From the NCBI GenBank assembly GCA_026874595.1, contig CM049314.1, forward strand, positions 1,945,318 through 2,009,317: a stretch of 64,000 nucleotides of DNA, in the 5' to 3' direction. The DNA is from Sipunculus nudus (lineage: Eukaryota > Annelida > Sipuncula > Golfingiida > Sipunculidae). The translations under genes were made by a program, and so were the position numbers. The notes under the pieces were generated by a model. That model saw only the letters and a program-made list of their open reading frames with translations. It did no database searches and was not told the DNA's origin. Shown here in pieces: positions 14,666 to 27,700 of this stretch; position 1 is the first letter of the stretch, and each line of letters begins with the position of its first letter.

Positions 14666-16116
14666 CCAGCACACTTAAACTAGTGTGTCTGGGGGGCTAG
14701 TAGACATTATATATATACCGGCTCAGGTGAACTAGTATGTCAGGGGTGCTAGTAGACATTATACATTTACCGGCTCAGGTTAAGTAGTATCTCTGGGATT
14801 CTAGTAGACATTATACATATACCGGCACAGGTGAACTAGTGTGTCAGGGGTGCTAGTAGACATTATACATATACCAGCACTGGTAAACAAGTGTGTCTGG
14901 GGGCTAGTATACATTATACATATACCGGCACAGCTAAACTAGTGTGTCGGGTTGCTATTAGACATAATACATGTACCCGCTCAGGTAAACTACTGTGTCG
15001 GGGTGCTAGTAGAAATTATACATAAACAGGCTCAGGTAAACCGGTGTGTCGTGGTGCTAGTAGACATTATACATATACCGGCTCAGTTAAATTGGTGTGT
15101 CAGTGGTGCTAGAAGACATTCTACAAATACCGGCTCAGGTAAACTAGTGTGTCGGGGAAGCTAGTTGACAACATGCAAATTCCGGCTCAAATAAACTAGT
15201 GTGCCGTGGTGCTAGTAGACATTAAACAAATCCGGCACAGGCAAACTAATGTGTCGGGGGTGCTGGTAGACATTATACATATACCGGCTGAGGTAAACTA
15301 GACTGTCTATGGGATGATAGTAGACATTATACATAAACAGGCTTAGGTAAACTAGTGTGTCTTGGGTGCAAGTAGACATTATACATATACCTGTACAGGT
15401 AATCTAATGTCTGATGTGCTAGTAGATATTATACATAAACCGGCTCAGGTAAACTAGTGTGTCGGGGGTGCTAATAGACATTATACATACATTGGCTCAG
15501 GTAAACTAGTGTGTCGGGGGTGCTAGTAGACATTAAACATATACCGGCTCAGGTTAACGAGTGTGTCACTGGTGCTAGTAGACATATACATATACCGGCT
15601 CAGGTAAACTAGTGTGTCTGGGGTGCTAGTGGACATTATACATATACCGGCACAGGTTAAGTAGTGTCTCTGGGATGCTAGTAGACATTGTACATATACC
15701 GGCACAGGTGAACTAGTGTGTCAGGGGTGCTAGTAGACATTATACATACACCAACACAGGTAAACTAGTGTGTCTGGGGGCCTAGTAGACATTATACATG
15801 TATCCGCTCAGGTAAACTAGTGTGTCGTGCTGTTAGTAGACATTATACTTATACCGGCTCAGGTAAACTAGTGTGTCGGGGGTGCTTGTAAACATTATAC
15901 ATATACCGGCACAGCTAAACTAGTGTGTCGGGTTGCTATTAGACATAATACATGTACCCGCTCAGGTAAACTAGTGTGTCGGGGTGCTAGTAGAAATTAT
16001 ACACAAACAGGCTCAGGTAAACTAGTGTGTCTTGGGTGCTAGTACACATTATAGATATACTGACACAGGAAAACTAGTGTGTCGGGGATGCAAGTAGACA
16101 TTATACATATACCGGC

Positions 16117-19100
16117 TCAGGTAAACTAGTGTATCGCGGTGCTAGTAGACATTTTACAAATACCGGCTCAGGTAAACTAGTATGTCGGGGGTGCTAGTAG
16201 ACATTATATAAATGCCGCCTTAGGTAAACTAGTGTGTCGGGGGTGCTAGTAGACATTATATAAATACAGGCTCAGGTAAACTAGTGTGTCGGGGGTGCTT
16301 GTAAACATTATACATATACCGGCACAGGTAAACTAGTGTGTCGGGTTGCTATTAGACATTATACATGTACCCGCTCAGGTAAACTAGTGTGTCGGGGGTA
16401 CTAGTAAACATTTTACAAATGCCGGCTCAGGTAAACTAGTGTGTCGGGGTGCCAGTAGACATTAAACATATACCGGCTCAGGTAAACTAGTGTGTCGGGG
16501 TGCTAGTAGACATTATACATATACCGGCTGAGGTAAACTAGTGTGTCGGGGGTGCTAGTAGACATTGTACATAAACCGGCACAGGTAAACTAGTGTGTCG
16601 GGGGTGCTAGTAGACATTATACAAATGCCGTCTCAGGTGAACTAGTGTGTCGGTGGTGTTAGTAGACATTATACAAATGCCTGTTTAGTTAAACTAGTGT
16701 CTCGAGGGTGCTAGTAGACATTATATAAATACCGGCTCAGGTAAACTAGTGTGTCGGGGGTGCTTGTAAACATTATACTTATACCGGCACAGGTAAACTA
16801 GTGTGTCTGATGTGCTAGTAGACATACTAGTGTATCGGGGTGTTAGAAGACATTATACATATACCGGCTCAGGTTTAGTAGTGTCTCTCGGGTACTAGTA
16901 GACATTATACATATACCGGCTCAGGTGATCTAGTGTGTCAGGGGTGCTAGTAGACATATACATATACCGGCACAGGTAAACTAGTGTGTCGTGCTGTTAG
17001 AAGACATTATACTTATACCGGTTCAGGTTAACTAGCATGTCACGGTGCTAGTAGACATTACACATATACCGGCTCAGGTAAACTAGTGTGTCGGGGGTGC
17101 TAGTAGATATTTTACAAATACCTGATCAGGTAAACAAGTGTGTCGGGGGTGCTAGTAGACATTATACAAATGCCGGCTTAGGTAAACTAGTGTGTCGGGG
17201 GTGCTAGTAGACATTATATAATTACAGGCTCAGGTAAACTAGTGTGTCAGGGGTGCTTGTAAACATTATACATATACCGGCACAGGTAAACTAGTGTGTC
17301 GAGATGCTATTAGACATTATACATGTACCCGCTCAGGTAAACTAGTTTCTCGGGGTGCTAGTAGAAATTATACATAAACAGGCTCAGGTAAACTAGTGTG
17401 TCGGGGGTACTAGTAAACATTTTACAAATGCCGGCTCATGTAAACTAGTGTGTCGGGGTGCCAGTAGACATAAAACATATACCGGCGCAGGCAAACTAGT
17501 GTGACGGGGTGCTAGTAGACATTATACATATACCGGCTTAGGTAAACTAGTGTGTCGGGGGTGTTAGTAGACATTGTACATAAACCGGCTCAGGTAAACT
17601 AGTGTGTTGGGGGTGCTAGTAGACATTATACAAATGCTGGCTCTGGTAAACTAGTGTGTCGGGGTGCTAGTAGACATTAAACATATACCGGCTCAGGTAA
17701 ACCAGTTTGTCGGGGGTGCTAGTAGACATTATACATATACCGGCTCAGGTAAACTAGTGTGTCTGGGGTGCTAGTAGACATTATACATAAACCGGATCAG
17801 GTAAACTAGTGTGTCGGGGGTGCTAGTAGACATAATACATATACCTGTACAGGTAAATTAGTGTGTCTGATGTGCTTGTAGACATTAAACATATACCTGT
17901 ACAGGTAAACTAGTGTGTCGGGGGTGCTAATAGACATTATACATATACCGGCTCAGGTAAACTAGTGTGTCGTGGCGGTAGTAGACATTATACATATTCT
18001 GGCTCAGGTAAATTAGTGCGTCTGATGTGCTAGTAGACATTATACATAAACCGGCTCAGGTAAACTAGTGTGCCAGGGGGGATAGTAGACATTATACTTA
18101 TACCTGTACAGGTAAACTTGTGTGTCGGGGGTGCTAGTAGACATAATACATATACTTGCTCAGGTAAACTAGTGTGTCGTAGCGCTAGTAGACATTATAC
18201 ATATACCGGCTCAGGTAAACTAGTGTATCGAGGGTGCTAGTAGACATTATACATATACTGGCTCAGGTAAACTAGTGTGTCTGGGGTGCTAGTAGAATTT
18301 AAACATATACCGGCTCAGGTTAACGAGTATATCACTGGTGCTAGTAGACATATTCATATACCGGCTCAGGTAAATTAGTTTGTCTGGGGTGCTAGTAGAC
18401 ATTATACATATACCGGCATAGGTGAACTAGTGTGTCGGGGTGTTACTAGACATTATACATATACCAGCACACTTAAACTAGTGTGTCTGGGGGGCTAGTA
18501 GACATTATATATGTACCGGCTCAGGTGAACTAGTATGTCAGGGGTGCTAGTAGACATTATACATTTACCGGCTCAGGTTAAGTAGTGTCTCTGGGATTCT
18601 AGTAGACATTATACATATACCGGCACAGGTGATCTAGTGTGTCAGGGGTGCTAGTAGACATTATACATATACCAGCACTGGTAAACAAGTGTGTCTGGGG
18701 GCTAGTATACATTATACATATACCGGCACAGCTAAACTAGTGTGTCGGGTTGCTATTAGACATAATACATGTACCCGCTCAGGTAAACTAGTGTGTCGGG
18801 GTGCTAGTAGAAATTATACATAAACAGGCTCAGGTAAACCGGTGTGTCGTGGTGCTAGTAGACATTATACATATACCGGCTCAGTTAAATTGGTGTGTCA
18901 GTGGTGCTAGAAGACATTTTACAAATACCGGCTCAGGTAAACTAGTGTATCGCGGTGCTAGTAGACATTTTACAAATACCGGCTCAGGTAAACTAGTATG
19001 TCGGGGGTGCTAGTAGACATTATATAAATGCCGCCTTAGGTAAACTAGTGTGTCGGGGGTGCTAGTAGACATTATATAAATACAGGCTCAGGTAAACTAG

Positions 19101-21748
19101 TGTGTCGGGGGTGCTTGTAAACATTATACATATACCGGCACAGGTAAACTAGTGTGTCGGGTTGCTATTAGACATTATACATGTACCCGCTCAGGTAAAC
19201 TAGTGTGTCGGGGGTACTAGTAAACATTTTACAAATGCCGGCTCAGGTAAACTAGTGTGTCGGGGTGCCAGTAGACATTAAACATATACCGGCTCAGGTA
19301 AACTAGTGTGTCGGGGTGCTAGTAGACATTATACATATACCGGCTGAGGTAAACTAGTGTGTCGGGGGTGCTAGTAGACATTGTACATAAACCGGCACAG
19401 GTAAACTAGTGTGTCGGGGGTGCTAGTAGACATTATACAAATGCCGTCTCAGGTGAACTAGTGTGTCGGTGGTGTTAGTAGACATTATACAAATGCCTGT
19501 TTAGTTAAACTAGTGTCTCGAGGGTGCTAGTAGACATTATATAAATACCGGCTCAGGTAAACTAGTGTGTCGGGGGTGCTTGTAAACATTATACTTATAC
19601 CGGCACAGGTAAACTAGTGTGTCTGATGTGCTAGTAGACATACTAGTGTATCGGGGTGTTAGAAGACATTATACATATACCGGCTCAGGTTTAGTAGTGT
19701 CTCTCGGGTACTAGTAGACATTATACATATACCGGCTCAGGTGATCTAGTGTGTCAGGGGTGCTAGTAGACATATACATATACCGGCACAGGTAAACTAG
19801 TGTGTCGTGCTGTTAGAAGACATTATACTTATACCGGTTCAGGTTAACTAGCATGTCACGGTGCTAGTAGACATTACACATATACCGGCTCAGGTAAACT
19901 AGTGTGTCGGGGGTGCTAGTAGATATTTTACAAATACCTGATCAGGTAAACAAGTGTGTCGGGGGTGCTAGTAGACATTATACAAATGCCGGCTTAGGTA
20001 AACTAGTGTGTCGGGGGTGCTAGTAGACATTATATAATTACAGGCTCAGGTAAACTAGTGTGTCAGGGGTGCTTGTAAACATTATACATATACCGGCACA
20101 GGTAAACTAGTGTGTCGAGATGCTATTAGACATTATACATGTACCCGCTCAGGTAAACTAGTTTCTCGGGGTGCTAGTAGAAATTATACATAAACAGGCT
20201 CAGGTAAACTAGTGTGTCGGGGGTACTAGTAAACATTTTACAAATGCCGGCTCATGTAAACTAGTGTGTCGGGGTGCCAGTAGACATAAAACATATACCG
20301 GCGCAGGCAAACTAGTGTGACGGGGTGCTAGTAGACATTATACATATACCGGCTTAGGTAAACTAGTGTGTCGGGGGTGTTAGTAGACATTGTACATAAA
20401 CCGGCTCAGGTAAACTAGTGTGTTGGGGGTGCTAGTAGACATTATACAAATGCTGGCTCTGGTAAACTAGTGTGTCGGGGTGCTAGTAGACATTAAACAT
20501 ATACCGGCTCAGGTAAACCAGTTTGTCGGGGGTGCTAGTAGACATTATACATATACCGGCTCAGGTAAACTAGTGTGTCTGGGGTGCTAGTAGACATTAT
20601 ACATAAACCGGATCAGGTAAACTAGTGTGTCGGGGGTGCTAGTAGACATAATACATATACCTGTACAGGTAAATTAGTGTGTCTGATGTGCTTGTAGACA
20701 TTAAACATATACCTGTACAGGTAAACTAGTGTGTCGGGGGTGCTAATAGACATTATACATATACCGGCTCAGGTAAACTAGTGTGTCGTGGCGGTAGTAG
20801 ACATTATACATATTCTGGCTCAGGTAAATTAGTGCGTCTGATGTGCTAGTAGACATTATACATAAACCGGCTCAGGTAAACTAGTGTGCCAGGGGGGATA
20901 GTAGACATTATACTTATACCTGTACAGGTAAACTTGTGTGTCGGGGGTGCTAGTAGACATAATACATATACTTGCTCAGGTAAACTAGTGTGTCGTAGCG
21001 CTAGTAGACATTATACATATACCGGCTCAGGTAAACTAGTGTATCGAGGGTGCTAGTAGACATTATACATATACTGGCTCAGGTAAACTAGTGTGTCTGG
21101 GGTGCTAGTAGAATTTAAACATATACCGGCTCAGGTTAACGAGTATATCACTGGTGCTAGTAGACATATTCATATACCGGCTCAGGTAAATTAGTTTGTC
21201 TGGGGTGCTAGTAGACATTATACATATACCGGCATAGGTGAACTAGTGTGTCGGGGTGTTACTAGACATTATACATATACCAGCACACTTAAACTAGTGT
21301 GTCTGGGGGGCTAGTAGACATTATATATGTAGCGGCTCAGGTGAACTAGTATGTCAGGGGTGCTAGTAGACATTATACATTTACCGGCTCAGGTTAAGTA
21401 GTGTCTCTGGGATTCTAGTAGACATTATACATATACCGGCACAGGTGATCTAGTGTGTCAGGGGTGCTAGTAGACATTATACATATACCAGCACTGGTAA
21501 ACAAGTGTGTCTGGGGGCTAGTATACATTATACATATACCGGCACAGCTAAACTAGTGTGTCGGGTTGCTATTAGACATAATACATGTACCCGCTCAGGT
21601 AAACTAGTGTGTCGGGGTGCTAGTAGAAATTATACATAAACAGGCTCAGGTAAACCGGTGTGTCGTGGTGCTAGTAGACATTATACATATACCGGCTCAG
21701 TTAAATTGGTGTGTCAGTGGTGCTAGAAGACATTTTACAAATACCGGC
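16117..21748 (+). repeat. 2,816-bp higher-order tandem duplication, near identical
   Basis: Copies at about 16,117-18,932 and 18,933-21,748 are directly adjacent. The truncated monomer GTAGACATACTAGTGT is at 16,818 and 19,634, and the CATAAAACATATACCGGCGC monomer near 17,470 and 20,286, both 2,816 bp apart. Reading along both copies I noticed very few differences, for example TGTACCGG near 18,515 against TGTAGCGG near 21,331. This points to a recent duplication or recent homogenisation. The right junction passes into the 3,359-bp unit domain. Confidence 0.88.
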
Positions 21749-24700
21749 TCAGGTAAACTAGTGTGTCGGGGAAGCTAGTTGACAACATACAAATGCCGGC
21801 TCAAGTAAACTAGTGTGCCGTGGTGCTAGTAGACATTAAACAAATCCGGCACAGGCAAACTAGTGTGTCGGGGGTGCTAGTAGACATTATACATATACCG
21901 GCTGAGGTAAACTAGACTGTCTATGGGATGATAGTAGACATTATACATAAACAGGCTCAGGTAAACTAGTGTGTCTTGGGTGCAAGTAGACATAAAACAT
22001 ATACCGGCGCAGGTAAACTAGTGTGACGGGGTGCTAGTAGACATTATACATATACCGGCTTTGGTAAACTAGTGTGTCGGGGGTGTTAGTAGACATTGTA
22101 CATAAACCGGCTCAGGTAAACTAGTGTGTCGGGGGTGCTAGTAGACATTATACAAATGCTGGCTCTGGTAAACTAGTGTGTCGGGGTGCTAGTAGACATT
22201 AAACATATACCGGCTCAGGTAAACCAGTTTGTCGGGGGTGCTAGTAGACATTATACATATACCGGCTCAGGTAAACTAGTGTGTCTGGGGTGCTAGTAGA
22301 CATTATACATAAACCGGATCAGGTAAACTAGTGTGTCGGGGGTGCTAGTAGACATAATACATATACCTGTACAGGTAAATTAGTGTGTCTGATGTGCTTG
22401 TAGACATTAAACATATACCTGTACAGGTAAACTAGTGTGTCGGGGGTGCTAATAGACATTATACATATACCGGCTCAGGTAAACTAGTGTGTCGTGGCGG
22501 TAGTAGACATTATACATATACTGGCTCAGGTAAATTAGTGCGTCTGATGTGCTAGTAGACATTATACATAAACCGGCTCAGGTAAACTAGTGTGCCAGGG
22601 GGGATAGTAGACATTATACTTATACCTGTACAGGTAAACTTGTGTGTCGGGGGTGCTAGTAGACATAATACATATACTTGCTCAGGTAAACTAGTGTGTC
22701 GTAGCGCTAGTAGACATTATACATATACCGGCTCAGGTAAACTAGTGTATCGAGGGTGCTAGTAGACATTATACATATACTGGCTCAGGTAAACTAGTGT
22801 GTCTGGGGTGCTAGTAGAATTTAAACATATACCGGCTCAGGTTAACGAGTATATCACTGGTGCTAGTAGACATATTCATATACCGGCTCAGGTAAATTAG
22901 TTTGTCTGGGGTGCTAGTAGACATTATACATATACCGGCATAGGTGAACTAGTGTGTCGGGGTGTTACTAGACATTATACATATACCAGCACACTTAAAC
23001 TAGTGTGTCTGGGGGGCTAGTAGACATTATATATGTACCGGCTCAGGTGAACTAGTATGTCAGGGGTGCTAGTAGACATTATACATTTACCGGCTCAGGT
23101 TAAGTAGTGTCTCTGGGATTCTAGTAGACATTATACATATACCGGCACAGGTGATCTAGTGTGTCAGGGGTGCTAGTAGACATTATACATATACCAGCAC
23201 TGGTAAACAAGTGTGTCTGGGGGTTAGTATACATTATACATATACCGGCACAGCTAAACTAGTGTGTCGGGTTGCTATTAGACATAATACATGTACCCGC
23301 TCAGGTAAACTAGTGTGTCGGGGTGCTAGTAGAAATTATACATAAACAGGCTCAGGTAAACCGGTGTGTCGTGGTGCTAGTAGACATTATACATATACCG
23401 GCTCAGTTAAATTGGTGTGTCAGTGGTGCTAGAAGACATTTTACAAATACCGGCTCAGGTAAACTAGTGTGTCGGGGAAGCTAGTTGACAACATACAAAT
23501 GCCGGCTCAAGTAAACTAGTGTGCCGTGGTGCTAGTAGACATTAAACAAATCCGGCACAGGCAAACTAGTGTGTCGGGGGTGCTAGTAGACATTATACAT
23601 ATACCGGCTGAGGTAAACTAGACTGTCTATGGGATGATAGTAGACATTATACATAAACAGGCTCAGGTAAACTAGTGTGTCTTGGGTGCAAGTAGACATT
23701 ATACATATACCTGTACAGGTAATCTAATGTCTGATGTGCTAGTAGACATTATACATAAACCGGCTCAGGTAAACTAGTGTGTCGGGGGTGCATATAGACA
23801 TTATACATATATTGGCTCAGGTAAACTAGTGTGTCGGGGGTGCTAGTAGACATTAAACATATACCGGCTCAGGTAAACGAGTGTGTCACTGGTGCTAGTA
23901 GACATATACATATACCGGCTCAGGTAAACTAGTGTGTCTGGGGTGCTAGTGGACATTATACATATACCGGCACAGGTTAAGTAGTGTCTCTGGGATGCTA
24001 GTAGACATTATACATATATCGGCACAGGTGAACTAGTGTGTCAGGGGTGCTGGTAGACATTATACATGTATCCGCTCAGGTAAACTAGTGTGTCTGATGT
24101 GCTTGTAGACATTAAACATATACCTGTACAGGTAAACTAGTGTGTCGGGGGTGCTAATAGACATTATACATATACCGGCTCAGGTAAACTAGTGTGTCGT
24201 GGCGGTAGTAGACATTATACATATACTGGCTCAGGTAAATTAGTGCGTCTGATGTGCTAGTAGACATTATACATAAACCGGCTCAGGTAAACTAGTGTGC
24301 CAGGGGGGATAGTAGACATTATACTTATACCTGTACAGGTAAACTTGTGTGTCGGGGGTGCTAGTAGACATAATACATATACTTGCTCAGGTAAACTAGT
24401 GTGTCGTAGCGCTAGTAGACATTATACATATACCGGCTCAGGTAAACTAGTGTATCGAGGGTGCTAGTAGACATTATACATATACTGGCTCAGGTAAACT
24501 AGTGTGTCTGGGGTGCTAGTAGAATTTAAACATATACCGGCTCAGGTTAACGAGTATATCACTGGTGCTAGTAGACATATTCATATACCGGCTCAGGTAA
24601 ATTAGTTTGTCTGGGGTGCTAGTAGACATTATACATATACCGGCATAGGTGAACTAGTGTGTCGGGGTGTTACTAGACATTATACATATACCAGCACACT

Positions 24701-27700
24701 TAAACTAGTGTGTCTGGGGGGCTAGTAGACATTATATATGTACCGGCTCAGGTGAACTAGTATGTCAGGGGTGCTAGTAGACATTATACATTTACCGGCT
24801 CAGGTTAAGTAGTGTCTCTGGGATTCTAGTAGACATTATACATATACCGGCACAGGTGATCTAGTGTGTCAGGGGTGCTAGTAGACATTATACATATACC
24901 AGCACTGGTAAACAAGTGTGTCTGGGGGCTAGTATACATTATACATATACCGGCACAGCTAAACTAGTGTGTCGGGTTGCTATTAGACATAATACATGTA
25001 CCCGCTCAGGTAAACTAGTGTGTCGGGGTGCTAGTAGAAATTATACATAAACAGGCTCAGGTAAACCGGTGTGTCGTGGTGCTAGTAGACATTTTACAAA
25101 TACCGGCTCAGGTAAACTAGTGTGTCGGGGAAGCTAGTTGACAACATACAAATGCCGGCTCAAGTAAACTAGTGTGCCGTGGTGCTAGTAGACATTAAAC
25201 AAATCCGGCACAGGCAAACTAGTGTGTCGGGGGTGCTAGTAGACATTATACATATACCGGCTGAGGTAAACTAGACTGTCTATGGGATGATAGTAGACAT
25301 TATACATAAACAGGCTCAGGTAAACTAGTGTGTCTTGGGTGCAAGTAGACATAAAACATATACCGGCGCAGGTAAACTAGTGTGACGGGGTGCTAGTAGA
25401 CATTATACATATACCGGCTTTGGTAAACTAGTGTGTCGGGGGTGTTAGTAGACATTGTACATAAACCGGCTCAGGTAAACTAGTGTGTCGGGGGTGCTAG
25501 TAGACATTATACAAATGCTGGCTCTGGTAAACTAGTGTGTCGGGGTGCTAGTAGACATTAAACATATACCGGCTCAGGTAAACCAGTTTGTCGGGGGTGC
25601 TAGTAGACATTATACATATACCGGCTCAGGTAAACTAGTGTGTCTGGGGTGCTAGTAGACATTATACATAAACCGGATCAGGTAAACTAGTGTGTCGGGG
25701 GTGCTAGTAGACATAATACATATACCTGTACAGGTAAATTAGTGTGTCTGATGTGCTTGTAGACATTAAACATATACCTGTACAGGTAAACTAGTGTGTC
25801 GGGGGTGCTAATAGACATTATACATATACCGGCTCAGGTAAACTAGTGTGTCGTGGCGGTAGTAGACATTATACATATACTGGCTCAGGTAAATTAGTGC
25901 GTCTGATGTGCTAGTAGACATTATACATAAACCGGCTCAGGTAAACTAGTGTGCCAGGGGGGATAGTAGACATTATACTTATACCTGTACAGGTAAACTT
26001 GTGTGTCGGGGGTGCTAGTAGACATAATACATATACTTGCTCAGGTAAACTAGTGTGTCGTAGCGCTAGTAGACATTATACATATACCGGCTCAGGTAAA
26101 CTAGTGTATCGAGGGTGCTAGTAGACATTATACATATACTGGCTCAGGTAAACTAGTGTGTCTGGGGTGCTAGTAGAATTTAAACATATACCGGCTCAGG
26201 TTAACGAGTATATCACTGGTGCTAGTAGACATATTCATATACCGGCTCAGGTAAATTAGTTTGTCTGGGGTGCTAGTAGACATTATACATATACCGGCAT
26301 AGGTGAACTAGTGTGTCGGGGTGTTACTAGACATTATACATATACCAGCACACTTAAACTAGTGTGTCTGGGGGGCTAGTAGACATTATATATGTACCGG
26401 CTCAGGTGAACTAGTATGTCAGGGGTGCTAGTAGACATTATACATTTACCGGCTCAGGTTAAGTAGTGTCTCTGGGATTCTAGTAGACATTATACATATA
26501 CCGGCACAGGTGATCTAGTGTGTCAGGGGTGCTAGTAGACATTATACATATACCAGCACTGGTAAACAAGTGTGTCTGGGGGTTAGTATACATTATACAT
26601 ATACCGGCACAGCTAAACTAGTGTGTCGGGTTGCTATTAGACATAATACATGTACCCGCTCAGGTAAACTAGTGTGTCGGGGTGCTAGTAGAAATTATAC
26701 ATAAACAGGCTCAGGTAAACCGGTGTGTCGTGGTGCTAGTAGACATTATACATATACCGGCTCAGTTAAATTGGTGTGTCAGTGGTGCTAGAAGACATTT
26801 TACAAATACCGGCTCAGGTAAACTAGTGTGTCGGGGAAGCTAGTTGACAACATACAAATGCCGGCTCAAGTAAACTAGTGTGCCGTGGTGCTAGTAGACA
26901 TTAAACAAATCCGGCACAGGCAAACTAGTGTGTCGGGGGTGCTAGTAGACATTATACATATACCGGCTGAGGTAAACTAGACTGTCTATGGGATGATAGT
27001 AGACATTATACATAAACAGGCTCAGGTAAACTAGTGTGTCTTGGGTGCAAGTAGACATTATACATATACCTGTACAGGTAATCTAATGTCTGATGTGCTA
27101 GTAGACATTATACATAAACCGGCTCAGGTAAACTAGTGTGTCGGGGGTGCATATAGACATTATACATATATTGGCTCAGGTAAACTAGTGTGTCGGGGGT
27201 GCTAGTAGACATTAAACATATACCGGCTCAGGTAAACGAGTGTGTCACTGGTGCTAGTAGACATATACATATACCGGCTCAGGTAAACTAGTGTGTCTGG
27301 GGTGCTAGTGGACATTATACATATACCGGCACAGGTTAAGTAGTGTCTCTGGGATGCTAGTAGACATTATACATATATCGGCACAGGTGAACTAGTGTGT
27401 CAGGGGTGCTAGTAGACATTATACATGTATCCGCTCAGGTAAACTAGTGTGTCTGATGTGCTTGTAGACATTAAACATATACCTGTACAGGTAAACTAGT
27501 GTGTCGGGGGTGCTAATAGACATTATACATATACCGGCTCAGGTAAACTAGTGTGTCGTGGCGGTAGTAGACATTATACATATACTGGCTCAGGTAAATT
27601 AGTGCGTCTGATGTGCTAGTAGACATTATACATAAACCGGCTCAGGTAAACTAGTGTGCCAGGGGGGATAGTAGACATTATACTTATACCTGTACAGGTA

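Noticed and set aside
14952-19013. 70-residue plus-strand frames at 14,952-15,164 and 18,801-19,013
   Set aside because: They are satellite monomers again, with a periodic low-complexity peptide and no domain; they start at TTG or similar codons and stop at monomer length changes.
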